A stretch of DNA of 64,000 nt from NCBI GenBank assembly GCA_021432635.1, contig MU270094.1, positions 62,001-126,000 on the forward strand, given 5' to 3'. This DNA is from Thozetella sp. PMI_491 (taxonomy: Eukaryota; Ascomycota; Sordariomycetes; Chaetosphaeriales; Chaetosphaeriaceae). The position numbers were made by a program, and so were the translations under genes. Below the pieces are notes generated by a model, which was given only the letters and a program-made list of their open reading frames with translations, was not told the origin of the DNA and searched no databases. This document shows positions 43,776-54,646 of the stretch, in pieces (the first letter of the stretch is position 1; every line of letters begins with the position of its first letter).

Positions 43776-45595
43776 TTACACCCAAGACCTCGCTATATAA
43801 TGGTTGTATCCCTGGTTTGAGTTCGAATGGGCGGCTGCCGGTGCCGCAAGCTCCTCCTTGCTCATCGCCGGGGGGCTCGCTGACTGCGGCGATATGCCTC
43901 CTTTCTTTGTGTTATGTACTTGGGCCTGGCGGCCTTTGTCGTCTACTTCAGGCGTGGAGTCCCGCTTCACGGAAAGCAATATGAACAACGTCGCGATGCA
44001 CAATCCAACCCCACCGAGTGCAACCGAGAACCAATATGCAGCCCTCAGGCCAACCAGCCTGATAGCGACTAGCTCGTCGTTGGACTGGGAGAGCGGAGGC
44101 GCCGGCCCCGTGAACCCAGCATTCGCCGTGGCGCGCATCAAGGTGGACTTGTGGAGACTACCCGCGAGGCCCAGCCCACAGCTGATGCTGTAGTTCACCA
44201 TTGTGGCCACGAGGCTCGCCGCTATGCCCTGTTTCTCTTTTGGCAGCGCCGAGGACAAGAGGATCGTCGCTGCCGGGAACGAAAGGTTCATGGCACCAGG
44301 CATCAAGGCGATCGACACAAACGTCGTGCCCCAATATATTTGGTTTAGAGGCGTGACGGCGATGAGCAGGCTGCCGAGTACGAAAAAGAACATGGCCATG
44401 AACATGACCCACGAGACTGGAATCCGCTGTAGCATCCAGACGGTTGAGAAGGCGAAGAAGACGCCCGTCACGGCAACTGGGCACATCTCGAAGGACGTCA
44501 GCAGGGCGCTGTGGCGTCGGAGGTGCTCCAAGAAGATGAATAGATAGTACACCCAGATGCCGTGGCTGCTCCATCCCGCAAAGACGCACGCAAGCGCCAA
44601 GAGGGCATTGCGCTGCAGGCCCCGCAGAGGGATGAGTGGATGGGAGGCGTAGAAGACCTCGACGTATGAAAACACGCAGAGGAAGATGACGCCGATGACG
44701 AGCAGAGCCCCAATGTACGGTGTGTTCCACCCATCAAGCGGTGCCTGATTGAGGGCAAGGTTGACAAGCAGAAGGCCGGCAACGCCGGTCACGGCACCAG
44801 GCCAGTCGAATCTTGGTGGTACTGTGCTGGGGGATAGATCCGAGACAGGCGGCGGCGGGTTTGAATTCGCTAGCGCCTCGGCGGGCTGGTCATGCGGCAC
44901 GAGGAAGTATGACAGAGGTATTAGGGCCGCACATGTCATGGAAAGCAGCCAAAAGCACCAGTGCCACGAGATTGTCTGGGCTACGAGCGCGGCAAAGATG
45001 GCGCCCACAGCGGCGCCGGTCGGACCACAGGCACCGAAACAGGCGAACGCGAGGTTCCGCTTAAGGCCGACTGGGAAAGTGCGCCCGATCAAGGCGATGG
45101 CATTCGGGATGAGGAGCGCCGGGCCGATGCCCTGGAAGCCGCGGAATGTGGAAAACATGACCAGGTCGGACGGCCCGCAGAAGCCGCACGCAAGTGACCA
45201 GACCGAGAACCACGCCCAGCCGAGCATGAAGATCTTCTTGTGTCCATACATGTCACCTAGCCTGCCTGTATGGAGGAGATAATCAGATGGCTTAGTAGAC
45301 GAATCGAGTGCAGCTCCTCATTGCAGAAGGGGACGCGGAGCGAAGAACGCAAGTCAAACTTACCAGCGGGCAGGATAAAGGTCCCAACGGTCATGCTGTA
45401 CGCTGCCGAGAACCAGCTCAGCGAGCCATAGTCGTAAATACTGAAATAATCTGCTAGAAGCAGCATCGGGGCAACAGTTGTGTTCATGGAGGCTAAGTTG
45501 AGAAACTGGGCCATGCACAGCAGGCCGACGAAGGCGGCATCTCGAAGTCTCCGGGACCTTGTTCCCGCCTGCGTCGTGGCTGCATCGCCTGTCAT
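43776..45595 (-). CDS. DHA2-type MFS drug/metabolite transporter
   Basis: Two exons, 45595-45364 and 45265-43776, give 573 aa. Fourteen membrane segments are expected, with the MFS motif GRLGDMYGHKK restored exactly at the splice junction, and the antiporter-type region RGFQGIGPALLIPNAIALIGRTFP in TM5. The C-terminal tail (about 55 residues) is hydrophilic. Fungal members export toxic compounds or secondary metabolites by proton antiport. It is convergent with the UstYa-like gene, so the two may belong to one small metabolite locus, though adjacency alone is weak evidence. The ATG at 45595 was preferred to one 31 codons upstream because the added residues are basic and unlike the family. Confidence 0.9.
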
Positions 45596-47435
45596 ATCTG
45601 CTCTGTGGTGCCTCGTCTGACGCGGTTGTGCTTTGCTGGCTGGAACATTGAGGCTCCAAAGCACAAGACAGGACCGAGGTAGAGACAAAGGGGAGTGGGA
45701 TGGGTTTTGTGCGATAGGGCATGGTCCCCGTATCCCCGGGCCTGGCCGGCCGAGGCCATGCCTTGGAAGCGGGTCACTATCTCCCGGCCTAGTATCTCGG
45801 GAGCCGTCTCGTGAGGCCCCCTAGTTCGCACTATCGCGACTTGGTATCGTCCTTGTTTGCCTTGGTACGCAGATCAGCCTCGCTGCAGAGGGCGTGGGGA
45901 AAGCCGGCTCCCTTTTCCCCCAAACGCCCGCCCACGTCATCACCGCTTGCAGTGGCTTACACGCCCACAGCAGAAGGCGCTAAATAGCCTAGCCCGCTCG
46001 ATTCGTGCCCGCTCGTGCCGGGCTCGGGGAGGCGCCGGCGCCTATCGGCTTGGTGCCGCATCACTGCGGCAGTGGATGCATGCCGCGAGAATTCACGCAT
46101 CCCACGCAGATAGGCAACGGCACTGGCCGAGCCTTTAGCTTGTGTTCCCACTGGAATCTTTGCTACCAGTTTCATCTCCTGTGGCACCACACAGTAGCGC
46201 GAGGAGGGACCGCCACGCACCGGCTGTCAGCGGCGGGGAGAGCGTCGAACGATATGCCAAGATCGAGGCGGCGCCATCTCAGCCCAGGACTGCTTCGTAA
46301 TTTACAGCCATACCCAAACAAGCAATAACATTCCGGTTGCATAGCTCAGTAACACCAGGGAGGTTCTATGCTCGATAGAACTGCCGATCCTCTGCCAAAT
46401 TTAGCCCACTGCTAGGCCGCCTAGATTCCTCCATTGCCTCCCTTTCAGCGACCCTGCTAAGTCTCGACAAGGCACTGCACCGGTGCCGAGAATTAGGCTC
46501 AGGAGATCGGGTACGGTCTGACGGAGCACGCTAAGACTGGTAGCCGGGCCGCAAGGGGCGGGCAACGACGCCATCCAACGTTCGCAAGGCCGAAAGACCC
46601 GCACGGGAAGGCAGAGACCGGTGCTTACGGCCTATGGATGGCCGCATATTTGCCTGGCTGCAGCTGCTGCAACCAAGGCACCGTCCGTCCACCTGCTGTC
46701 TCGGGATGCGCAGAGGGCTACCGGTGGTCCTAGTGGCCTAGTTTCTCGGAGTACCAGGCCGGGAGGCTCGTTCGACCGCAAGCTGCATTCGGCCCCTCCA
46801 ATTGAGGTGAGACAGGGGCGCACTAAGACGAAAAGCCCCGAATGCCGATCCTTGCTTGATCTGACGGCCTGAACCTTCTTCTCCCTAGCCTGCGCGTGCT
46901 TGGCGTCGCTTCTCAGCCATCGCACGGCGCCACCACACATCGTGGCGTCATTCGCTCGCACAAACATCCCCTGTGTTCCCCTGGCTCCCTGGCCTAGGGC
47001 AGCGTAAAGGCAGCTCTCCTGCCCCTTTCGCCGCTGTCCGATTCGCATTTGTGCATGCCAAGGATCCAAGGGATGCAAAAGTAAATATCAGCAGACGCCC
47101 GGGCGGCGTAGGCGGCGGAGATAGGGAAGAAGCAATGCGGCGCAATGTCTACCATGCAGAATTGCATCCATGATTCCTAAGTTTTCTGGCTTTCTGACCA
47201 TTCCAGGTGCTGTATCTTTGCCTCGCTGACTATGAACAAAACGAAACAAAGGATCGGGTCCAAGTTTAACCAATTATCCACGGTACCTAACCACAATCCC
47301 AAGATCTAGCCAGTTCTACGAACGGAATGGGACGCGTTGTGACCCTCCCTTTCAATGCCCGCTGCGTCTGCAAACCATCACTTCTGCGCCGTATTTCTCA
47401 CTGATATGGTAACGAACTGCAGCATACTACATGTC
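45596..47435. other. Intergenic spacer, no gene seen
   Basis: 1.84 kb, GC-rich, with scattered short frames in all phases and no recognised motif. Confidence 0.5.
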
Positions 47436-48293
47436 TCACAGCAGGGACTTGGGTGTGTCCCAGTGCTCCCCGTCGGCGAACTTCACCACTGCATCCTTCA
47501 TGACAACGCCGAGCGTCCACCTGCCAATGCCGGGCCAGAAGTTCTCAAATTCGTCCGGAGCCTTGCCATTCTCGTCCTTCTGGTTCATATCTACCCACAA
47601 AAGGGACGAATTGGGAGAGTACTGGTAGGGTAGTGACCGACACCAGCGGTTGGTCCCTACCAGCTCGCCCTGGCTCCCTGCACCTGTCGGCAAGGGGGGC
47701 GCAATGAGGCCTAGGTCGACGCCGACGGCCTCGTAGAGCCTGGTCGACATGGGGAAGCTGGGCAGGTATCTCATGGGCTTAAACGTGCCTTTGAAGAGTG
47801 GAACGTCGCTGGGGCGGGCTTCGGCCGCGTCGTACACGTCGGCGGTGTCGTGCGGGAAGACCTTGACGCTCACGGAGCCGTCCGGGTGGTCCTCCCAATC
47901 AAATTTGGCCAGATGCTTCGGTATGTTCCAGTTCTTCCGCCCGTTCCAGCACGTCTCCTTGGTGGACACATAGATGCGGGTGAGTTTCAGGCCTTTCTTG
48001 ACCTCGCGCTTCCCGTCTTTGCTCTCGACCGGGTAGAGGAACTTCCCGGGGACCAGGAGCAGCTCGTCGTAGGGCCCGACGGGAGTCTCGGTGTATCGGA
48101 TCAGTTGCAGAGAGGTCAGGCCGCCAATGGGTTTACCGAACTCTGCGGACGCGAAGTCGGACTGCCCCTCGAGGGGCGAATACGCCTTGGCCGGGAAGTT
48201 GGCCGCGACGTGTTTGCTTGTCCAGAAGTAGACATTGTATACAGTCGCCTTGCATGTCCACGGCGGCGGGGCATGCGCGATGACTGGCGCCAT
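47436..48293 (-). CDS. Acetoacetate decarboxylase-like superfamily protein
   Basis: A single exon of 285 aa. The overall pattern resembles the acetoacetate decarboxylase-like superfamily found in fungal genomes: an N-terminal PPPWTCKATVYNVYFW segment, YDELLLVPGKF, the strand with RIYVSTKETCWNGRKNWNIPKHLA, and late WCRSLPYQY and WPGIGRWTLG segments. The Lys within the NIPKHLA segment may align with the Schiff-base region of true decarboxylases, but I cannot confirm that it is the catalytic Lys. Function is unknown; homologues appear near secondary-metabolite genes and alone. No signal peptide or membrane segment is present. Confidence 0.72.
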   Translation of the reverse strand: MAPVIAHAPPPWTCKATVYNVYFWTSKHVAANFPAKAYSPLEGQSDFASAEFGKPIGGLTSLQLIRYTETPVGPYDELLLVPGKFLYPVESKDGKREVKKGLKLTRIYVSTKETCWNGRKNWNIPKHLAKFDWEDHPDGSVSVKVFPHDTADVYDAAEARPSDVPLFKGTFKPMRYLPSFPMSTRLYEAVGVDLGLIAPPLPTGAGSQGELVGTNRWCRSLPYQYSPNSSLLWVDMNQKDENGKAPDEFENFWPGIGRWTLGVVMKDAVVKFADGEHWDTPKSLL

Positions 48294-49964
48294 GATCTTT
48301 CAGTGCCGCGGGATGTCGAGCAAATGTCTCCAGGGCGGCCGGCGGCCCTTTGACTTGTGGGTCCAAGAGATACTCACAACTCGGTCGCATCTAACCAACA
48401 ACCCCGCATAGATATGTGGGTCTCGCCAGCCCGTCTAGGCGTCGTGGGAGTTGGGGGAGGCCACGAGCTTCGCCCGTGCCTCGGCTGCTTGGCGCTAACG
48501 ACGTGCCGAGGAGGCATACTAGTAGGGGTAACTGGTTATTCGGCATGGGAGGCTTCGGGCGGGTGTTCCCTGGGCACAGCAACCCCTCAGTACGACGTAG
48601 ATGAGCACAGGAATGGGTGTCACCAAACGAAGCAGAGATCGAGGAGCTCTGGAGCGATTCCAGGTCCAATCCCACTTGAATGTTGCCAAGCATCTCCATC
48701 TCCATCGCGCTCTCCCGTGCTGTCGCTTGACATTCTCGCCGCGCTCATTCCGCATGTACCTTGAGCGCATCAAACAAGACTCTGCAGCGGTGACCGGGGG
48801 TATTGAGAGCTATGTGTACTTACCAAGTATATAGAGCTACCTTAGTTGCCCACTTAGGCACTAACTATTAGGTTTGTCAAATTGTATAACTAGCTAGGTT
48901 TTTGTCTTAGGTCTCACATGCGACAACCACAATAGGAGCAAACCCGATAGGAGGAAACCAATGAAAGAGCCCGCCGCCCACCCACTAAAAAAATGCGAAC
49001 ATGTCTCGCTTTGTTCGTTCGGTCGCTCGCTCAGAAGTAGGCTAGGCCCCACTCCCCTAGTTTAATGAATTGATTCCTTGATTTTGAACAAAACGCTCAA
49101 CAGCACACCCCGCTTACGGGGCCGAGGCGTGATTCTGGGGCACACATAGCCAGCACTACGGGAGAGTCTGGGTCTGCAGCTGCAGCGAACCTTTAAATAG
49201 GCAACCGGGGGCTTTTGGAGTTTTCTAGAAAAGTAGGCCGAATATTTGGGACTCGAAGCACGGGTTGCTGATCCACGAATATTTTCATCGACCGCACGCG
49301 CTTGTATCGCCATGTTTCCAATACCGAGAGCCTCGCGAACCAAGACGGGTTTCGGCTGGCTGTTCCAGAAAGGTCCACCTGGGATGGGGCCAACCACGCT
49401 GAGTGTTTCGGCAACGCTTACGATCGAGGCTAGGCCAGAGACGACATGAGTCCCCAGGACGTTATTCAGCGAGAGTGAGCAGCGACAGTCCTGCCTAGAA
49501 GGACGCTGGCATCCTCGACTTTTGCATTCGGCTCGCCATTGCCACTCGGCTCGCGCATAACGGAATTCGCCACCTGCGACTCTGCACCGGCTATTCCCAG
49601 GCATCAGAACAGCGTGACTCCAAACCATAGCGGGGGAATGGCCGTAGCGCACCTCGACGGGCCGTAAGTGGGCCCATAAACCCCAAATAAGGACAGGTCG
49701 GAGAACGAAAACTGTAAATAAATCGTAAGATGTGACTACCTCTTTGGTTTGGCGGCTTGAAAAACTTAGCTGAGGAAATTTGTACGAGGAAAAACGCGAC
49801 GTGCTTGGGCGTGAGGGCACGTGCTTGTCCCGGGTCGGACGGTCAGCGCGGGCGCTGTTTGAGACGGAGAAGACGGCGAGCGCGAAGGATTTGGCACTGC
49901 AGGAACCCCCCTCCTGCATGCACTCAGCGCCCAGCGAGCAGAGAGCCCAGCGTAGGCGCTCCAA
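48294..49964. other. Intergenic spacer, no gene seen
   Basis: 1.67 kb. A 314-codon minus-strand frame (50006-49062) overlaps the F-box gene start; its composition is unlike a protein and it has no motif, so it is not called. Confidence 0.5.
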
Positions 49965-51527
49965 ATGACCGAGAGCCGCCACCACGCCGACGACATGAGG
50001 GCCCATCTCGTCCGTCTGCCGGGCGAGCTGCTCGAGATCGTGCTAGAGAACCTCGACCTCGCCAACGCCAAGAACCTCCGCCTGACGTGCAGGGCGCTAC
50101 AGCACAAATGTCTCGGTCCCTGCTTCGGCCGCTCGGTCGAGCACCAGACCACCGATCTCTGCGGGGACAGCCTGCAGAGGCTCCAGGAGTTGGCCCGGCA
50201 TCCCGTCTTCGGCAGGATGGTCAAGAGACTCACCGTGCTCGCCGCACCCGGCAGCGTGGACCACATGCCCAAGCCCGAGAAGGCGCCGCGTCGCGCCACT
50301 CCGCGCCCCACAGCACCAGGCTCAACGGCGCTGTCGCCGCCAGCGCCGTTGACAGATGAGCTGCCCCCGGCGGCTGCACGCCCGGAACTAGAGCCAGCGC
50401 AGCCCAGGAAACCTAGGATGATGGAATGCCGGCTTTTCAACGACGCCGTGGACAAGCTGGCCGAGGCTTTTCGGGCTTTCGGCGCGCTGCAGAGCATCGA
50501 CCTCGAGGACGGGCCCTCGATTATGACTCACCACACCAACGTGAGCTACCTACGGGTCCTGATGTCGTACGTGGGGGCCAGGGCGTACCACATCATTATG
50601 CTAGCGGTCACGCGCAGCCGGCTACGTATCGCGTCGCTGAATCTCTACGGGCCCGCAAAGTTCTGCAGCGTATCCGTCTTTGAGTTGATGATGCCATCGA
50701 AGGGCGTCGAGATCGCAGACTTCGAGGCAGTGGGCCCCCATATCAAGAGCTTCGCGCTGACCATGTCCACCCGCGGGCCGGCCAGCGCCGCAGGGATCGA
50801 GCAGGCAGTCGCCGAGCCCCGCGGCGTGTTCCGGCTCGCGCAGGAGCTCTTTAATCCCAGGAGCCTGGCCCCCGGCGCCCCGGAGTCCTGGAACAGCCAT
50901 GCCGAGGACATGTTTGCCACGCTCCCCCGCCTGCTACAGCATTTGCCCAATCTAGAGGCCCTAGATCTACGCCTGAGGAACGAGATCAAAGACAATCCGC
51001 GGCAGAACTACAAAAAGCTATTCCTTGGGATCGCGCGAGACGTCCACTGCCCCGAACTGCGGCGGCTCTCTCTACGGGGGCTGTGCGTGACACAGGACTC
51101 GCTGCTACAGCTCCTGCTGAGCCACCGCAAGCTCTCGAAGGTTGAATTCCGCCACGTCTTCCTCGTTCAGGGTACCTGGGCCTACATCTTTGGCCGGCTC
51201 GCCGAGATGCCCGCGGTGAAGCGGGTGCAGCTGTCTGGCATCTGGGAGCTGTCGAGCCAGACGGATGACAATACTTTGGAGCAGAGGAGCATCCGGCTGA
51301 TAAACTTGGATCCGGTCGACAGATTGCAGGGGCGGCAGGACAACGGGCAGTGGCGGTCCTATCCGTGCTCCAATGGATCTGTCATACACACCAATGAGTT
51401 CAGCAGAGACGACTTGCTCAAGGGCTTGAACTTCCGGCCGAAGCCGACAGGCCACCCTCTAGGGAGTGTGCAGTTGTACCATTGGCAGGAGTCTACGCGG
51501 GATGTCGGGTCTGCCATGCCATCATGA
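49965..51527 (+). CDS. F-box protein, 520 aa
   Basis: A single open frame. An F-box is at about residues 15-55 (VRLPGELLEIVLENLDLANAKNLRLTC). Residues about 105-145 are a Pro/Ala/Arg-rich low-complexity linker. The C-terminal half has repeated leucine-rich stretches (LPNLEALDLRL, LRRLSLRGL, LSKVEFRHV) that suggest irregular leucine-rich repeats for target binding. Such proteins link substrates to SCF ubiquitin ligases through Skp1. A second Met at residue 11 is an alternative start. No nearby gene hints at the target. Confidence 0.85.
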   Translation: MTESRHHADDMRAHLVRLPGELLEIVLENLDLANAKNLRLTCRALQHKCLGPCFGRSVEHQTTDLCGDSLQRLQELARHPVFGRMVKRLTVLAAPGSVDHMPKPEKAPRRATPRPTAPGSTALSPPAPLTDELPPAAARPELEPAQPRKPRMMECRLFNDAVDKLAEAFRAFGALQSIDLEDGPSIMTHHTNVSYLRVLMSYVGARAYHIIMLAVTRSRLRIASLNLYGPAKFCSVSVFELMMPSKGVEIADFEAVGPHIKSFALTMSTRGPASAAGIEQAVAEPRGVFRLAQELFNPRSLAPGAPESWNSHAEDMFATLPRLLQHLPNLEALDLRLRNEIKDNPRQNYKKLFLGIARDVHCPELRRLSLRGLCVTQDSLLQLLLSHRKLSKVEFRHVFLVQGTWAYIFGRLAEMPAVKRVQLSGIWELSSQTDDNTLEQRSIRLINLDPVDRLQGRQDNGQWRSYPCSNGSVIHTNEFSRDDLLKGLNFRPKPTGHPLGSVQLYHWQESTRDVGSAMPS

Positions 51528-51707
51528 TAGCCCTCCTTGTACTTTTTCGAAACTCGGAGATCTCCGGGCGCGTAGGTTTGAAGTAGAGGGAAACTTGGTC
51601 CCATAGAGCCGCAACTGGCATTGCTCACAGCGCTTCCAAAGCTGTTTAGCCAGCATGTCCCTTCCTAGAAATATTGTGGTGCGCGCTGGTCTCTTTGGAA
51701 AGGGCAT

Positions 51708-52061
51708 TCAGCCCGTCTTTTCGACTACACAGAATTTGTTGCCGTCGGGGTCCGCCAAAACAACATAGTCCGCCCCCTCCGGATATCGCCAATCCACTTC
51801 CTGGGCGCCAATGGACAACAGGCGCGCAACCTCGGCCTTCTGATCTGTGGCATACAGGTCGAGATGGTGACGCTGACGGCTCTGGGCATCCGACGACACG
51901 ATGGTGATTGCCATCTGCTGGCCTTCGCCGTCCACAGGGACCAGGATAGCCCAGTCCTCGGAGGGCTCTCTCACGGGCTTGTAGCCGAGAGCTGCGCACC
52001 AAAATTCAATGGCACGGGGGACATCTTTGACACCCCAGACCAACGAGCCGATCTTCAGCAT
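51708..52061 (-). CDS. VOC superfamily (glyoxalase/bleomycin-resistance-like) protein
   Basis: A 117-aa single-domain protein. The opening KIGSLVWGVKDVPRAIEFWCAALGY is the classic first beta-alpha-beta element of the vicinal oxygen chelate fold, and the closing strand VVLADPDGNKFCVV is its end signature. Candidate metal ligands are His89 (RHHLDLYA region, exact alignment uncertain) and the Glu near the C-terminus (VVEKTG). Members include glyoxalase I, dioxygenases and drug-binding resistance proteins; which applies here cannot be decided. The size is the usual one for a single VOC module that dimerises. Confidence 0.88.
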   Translation of the reverse strand: MLKIGSLVWGVKDVPRAIEFWCAALGYKPVREPSEDWAILVPVDGEGQQMAITIVSSDAQSRQRHHLDLYATDQKAEVARLLSIGAQEVDWRYPEGADYVVLADPDGNKFCVVEKTG

Positions 52062-52656
52062 GTCTGGGACTATTAACCGCTATCGGTATCCGCTTCCCTA
52101 TTGTCAGTCTGGCTATAGCCCGAACATAGAGACAAGTGCGTGTGTGGGAGAGGTCCGCTCACTCGGGATATCTGGTTCCGGCGTAGTTGAAACGGGAGGT
52201 AGCACCTGGCAGAAGAACCTTCTCAAGGAACAAGTCTTGATGTGCAAAGGGAACAGAGTGCCTTTTCTACGTAGCTATAGGTGAGCTGTGACACCCGCTT
52301 GACCTCCCCACGACAATGACGTCAGCTTATGGTTCTCGGGGTGAATTGGAGCCGTGACCCTAATCTAATGGTAGAGGCTAAGGTAGTTTCACAGTATTCG
52401 GGCTCCTATTGTTCGAACCCGCTTTTTCATATATAACACCTTTAAAAGCCATGTTGATAGATGCTCCCTGTGGCGGAGGACGACCACATGTGGCCAGAGA
52501 GTAAGCGCAGTCGTTCATGTCTAAGTGAATCACCCGCGCAATCAATGCGATTGGAAACCGTGCTTCTCACAGTGAAGGCAAAACCTCTCTATTTCATACT
52601 CACTGCCAGGTGTCCTATGCTTCTGAAAACATATCCATATTCTATCAGACAAATTA
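52062..52656. other. Intergenic spacer
   Basis: 595 bp with no supportable gene. A tRNA-like B-box sequence (GTTCGAACCC, 52413-52422) occurs here but does not fold into a tRNA. Confidence 0.5.
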
Positions 52657-53802
52657 TTAGGTAGTAAACCCAGGATAAGGTGGGTAAGCTGGAAAGTCCC
52701 ACGGAATGCTATTCTGCAGCAGATCATAGTCGAGCCCTCGCGGCCCGGCATTGATATACAAGAACTTGGTGAACGGGACGGTGGCCGAGTACTCGAAGTC
52801 CGTTCCGGAGGGGATGAAGGCAACATCGCCGGCTAGCAGGAATACAGGATCGTACCCATCCACGCTCAGCGCAAGCTGACCCTCGTCGAGCTGCAGCGCA
52901 AAGTGGTGCGGCAGCTTAGCTTTCGTCGCTGTTTCGTTGGCCAGCTTCGGCGACAGGATGACGGTGCCGACCGTCAGGTTCCCGGCGGTCTGGGTCGGAG
53001 TCGCCAGTGGTTGTACTATCTTGTACCCGAGCCCCGGCTGCACGTTCAGGAACTTGGCGCCGTAGTCTTTGGCGACAAAGTACGGCTCGTCCGTGCTCTC
53101 CGGGAGATCGTTGGTGCCGTTGTGCCAGTTCAGGCCCGGTGCACCAGCGGTTCCGTTAACAAAATCACGTCGTGGGATGTAGACGTCGGCGCTCGCGGGG
53201 TAGAGGTCCAGAGCCGCGAGAGTCGCCAACGTGCTGTTGGTTACGGGCCCGAAGGGGTCCGCGTCGGCCGTGATTGGGACATATGGCGAGCCAAGGAGGG
53301 CGGAATCGAAGCTCCCGAGGCTGAACGCGTCGAATAGATGCTCAAAACCGCCCGGGCTGAAGATGTGGGTTAGCTGGCTGTCCGGGTCGGTCATCTGGAA
53401 CGTGTGGATGGTGCCGGGCGGCGCGTTGCCGTAGTCTCCTGGTGTGGCGACCCGCGCCTCGTGGCTCGAATCGGTGACATTCTTCTTTGCCCAGAGCTCC
53501 ACCCGCCCTCGAGAGCAGTAGAAGTGCTCGTGCGTGTTGTGGTGGGTGTGAGGCCGCGCCGACGTATAGCCCGAGACTTTGCCGTTGTGCTGGACGAGAG
53601 AGAATGCGCCGCCGGAGGAGTTCGTCGTGACGGAGAACCGAATCACTTGCGACGGCGTGAGAAGGACTGCATGTCCTTTGTATCTTGGGAGCACGTAAGG
53701 TCGAACAAAGGCTGGCGCCTCATCTACGACCAAGGAGTTCTGTGCGGCGGCCGAGAGTGAGGCAAGCGCGGCCAGGGCAAGGGAAGACTCCGTCAGCTTC
53801 AT
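52657..53802 (-). CDS. Secreted bicupin, quercetin 2,3-dioxygenase-like
   Basis: A single exon of 381 aa. A signal peptide of about 20 residues (KLTESSLALAALASLSAAAQ) precedes two cupin domains. In the first, HxHx4E is at His85, His87 and Glu92, followed by His133 in the PPGTIHTF strand, the same spacing pattern as the copper ligands of the Aspergillus quercetinase. The second cupin (about 250-360) has degenerated ligands, as in that enzyme. Several N-glycosylation sequons are visible. Quercetinase cleaves the heterocyclic ring of the plant flavonol quercetin, releasing CO and a depside. Substrate assignment is by similarity; other secreted bicupins are possible. Confidence 0.85.
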   Translation of the reverse strand: MKLTESSLALAALASLSAAAQNSLVVDEAPAFVRPYVLPRYKGHAVLLTPSQVIRFSVTTNSSGGAFSLVQHNGKVSGYTSARPHTHHNTHEHFYCSRGRVELWAKKNVTDSSHEARVATPGDYGNAPPGTIHTFQMTDPDSQLTHIFSPGGFEHLFDAFSLGSFDSALLGSPYVPITADADPFGPVTNSTLATLAALDLYPASADVYIPRRDFVNGTAGAPGLNWHNGTNDLPESTDEPYFVAKDYGAKFLNVQPGLGYKIVQPLATPTQTAGNLTVGTVILSPKLANETATKAKLPHHFALQLDEGQLALSVDGYDPVFLLAGDVAFIPSGTDFEYSATVPFTKFLYINAGPRGLDYDLLQNSIPWDFPAYPPYPGFTT

Positions 53803-54646
53803 CGTCGTTCACAAGTGTTTGCCAAATAACCTCTTCCTTGCTAAGCCGAACCACGGGGCATGTCGGTTCAGGGGGCTCAGATCTGGTTTAAATGTCAACT
53901 CACAAGACTTGCCTTCGGTGCTCGCCTTCGGTAGCTTGGTCCTACCCTGGCGCTCCTTCGGCACGCGCCAGCTAGGGTACCGAGGCTTGCTTAAGCAGCT
54001 GCTTAATCCAGGAACTTAAAATCCTCCCGAGCGTCCCATTCAGGTCAGGGCATAGCGCAATTTGCCACATCTAGTTCTATCCCCTTGAGGAATACAAGCT
54101 GTATACATGCATCTGTTCTCTTGTTCCTGTCTCTCTCTTTCTAGTATCTGTTGATCAGGTTCATGGAAAAGTGTAATAGCTCGACTGTCTTGCATGTTTT
54201 CAACCATACTCGATTACAGGCTCGCGTATTGTTCGTGATGGATGATAGGCCACCCTGCCGCTGTGAGGGCTGAGACATGATTTGCCGTTACCGATGCTAC
54301 CTGCTCATTCGGGGACTGCTCATGTGAGCCATTGCCGAAAAAGGATTCATGCCTCCATTGGTTAAAAAAAATGATAGCCTTCAGAGCATCTACCTCAATC
54401 TTATGCGTAGAAAAGCTGCAATGTGGCACATTTAGGTGATCACAAAGGTACTTAAAGTGCAGTACTGCGGGTGTCGGAAGATATATTCTCTCTAGTTCAG
54501 CCTTTTCTGTCCTCTGCGCACCAGGAAATTTGTGAAGACCATCTGGGTGGTGAGCGCCAAGCCCACACAGTTTTGGTGGAATGATACCGAGTCCTGATCC
54601 TACAGGAACAGCCAAGCATATCTGGTTCAGTTTGCGTGCAACGGCC
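53803..54646. other. Intergenic spacer; one unassigned frame
   Basis: 844 bp. A 133-codon minus-strand frame (54615-54214) has no motif and is not called. The rest holds the promoter of the quercetinase-like gene. Confidence 0.45.

Noticed and set aside
49062-50006. 314-codon minus-strand frame overlapping the F-box gene start
   Set aside because: Cys/Arg/Ser-rich with no domain, and antisense to a well-supported gene.
52340-52430. tRNA-like sequence: a B-box-like GTTCGAACCC with an A-box-like TAATGGTAGAG about 50 nt upstream
   Set aside because: The arms do not pair into a cloverleaf and a conserved A-box G is missing; at best a remnant.
54214-54615. 133-codon minus-strand frame
   Set aside because: No recognisable family, start or splice support; possible but below the level I can defend.
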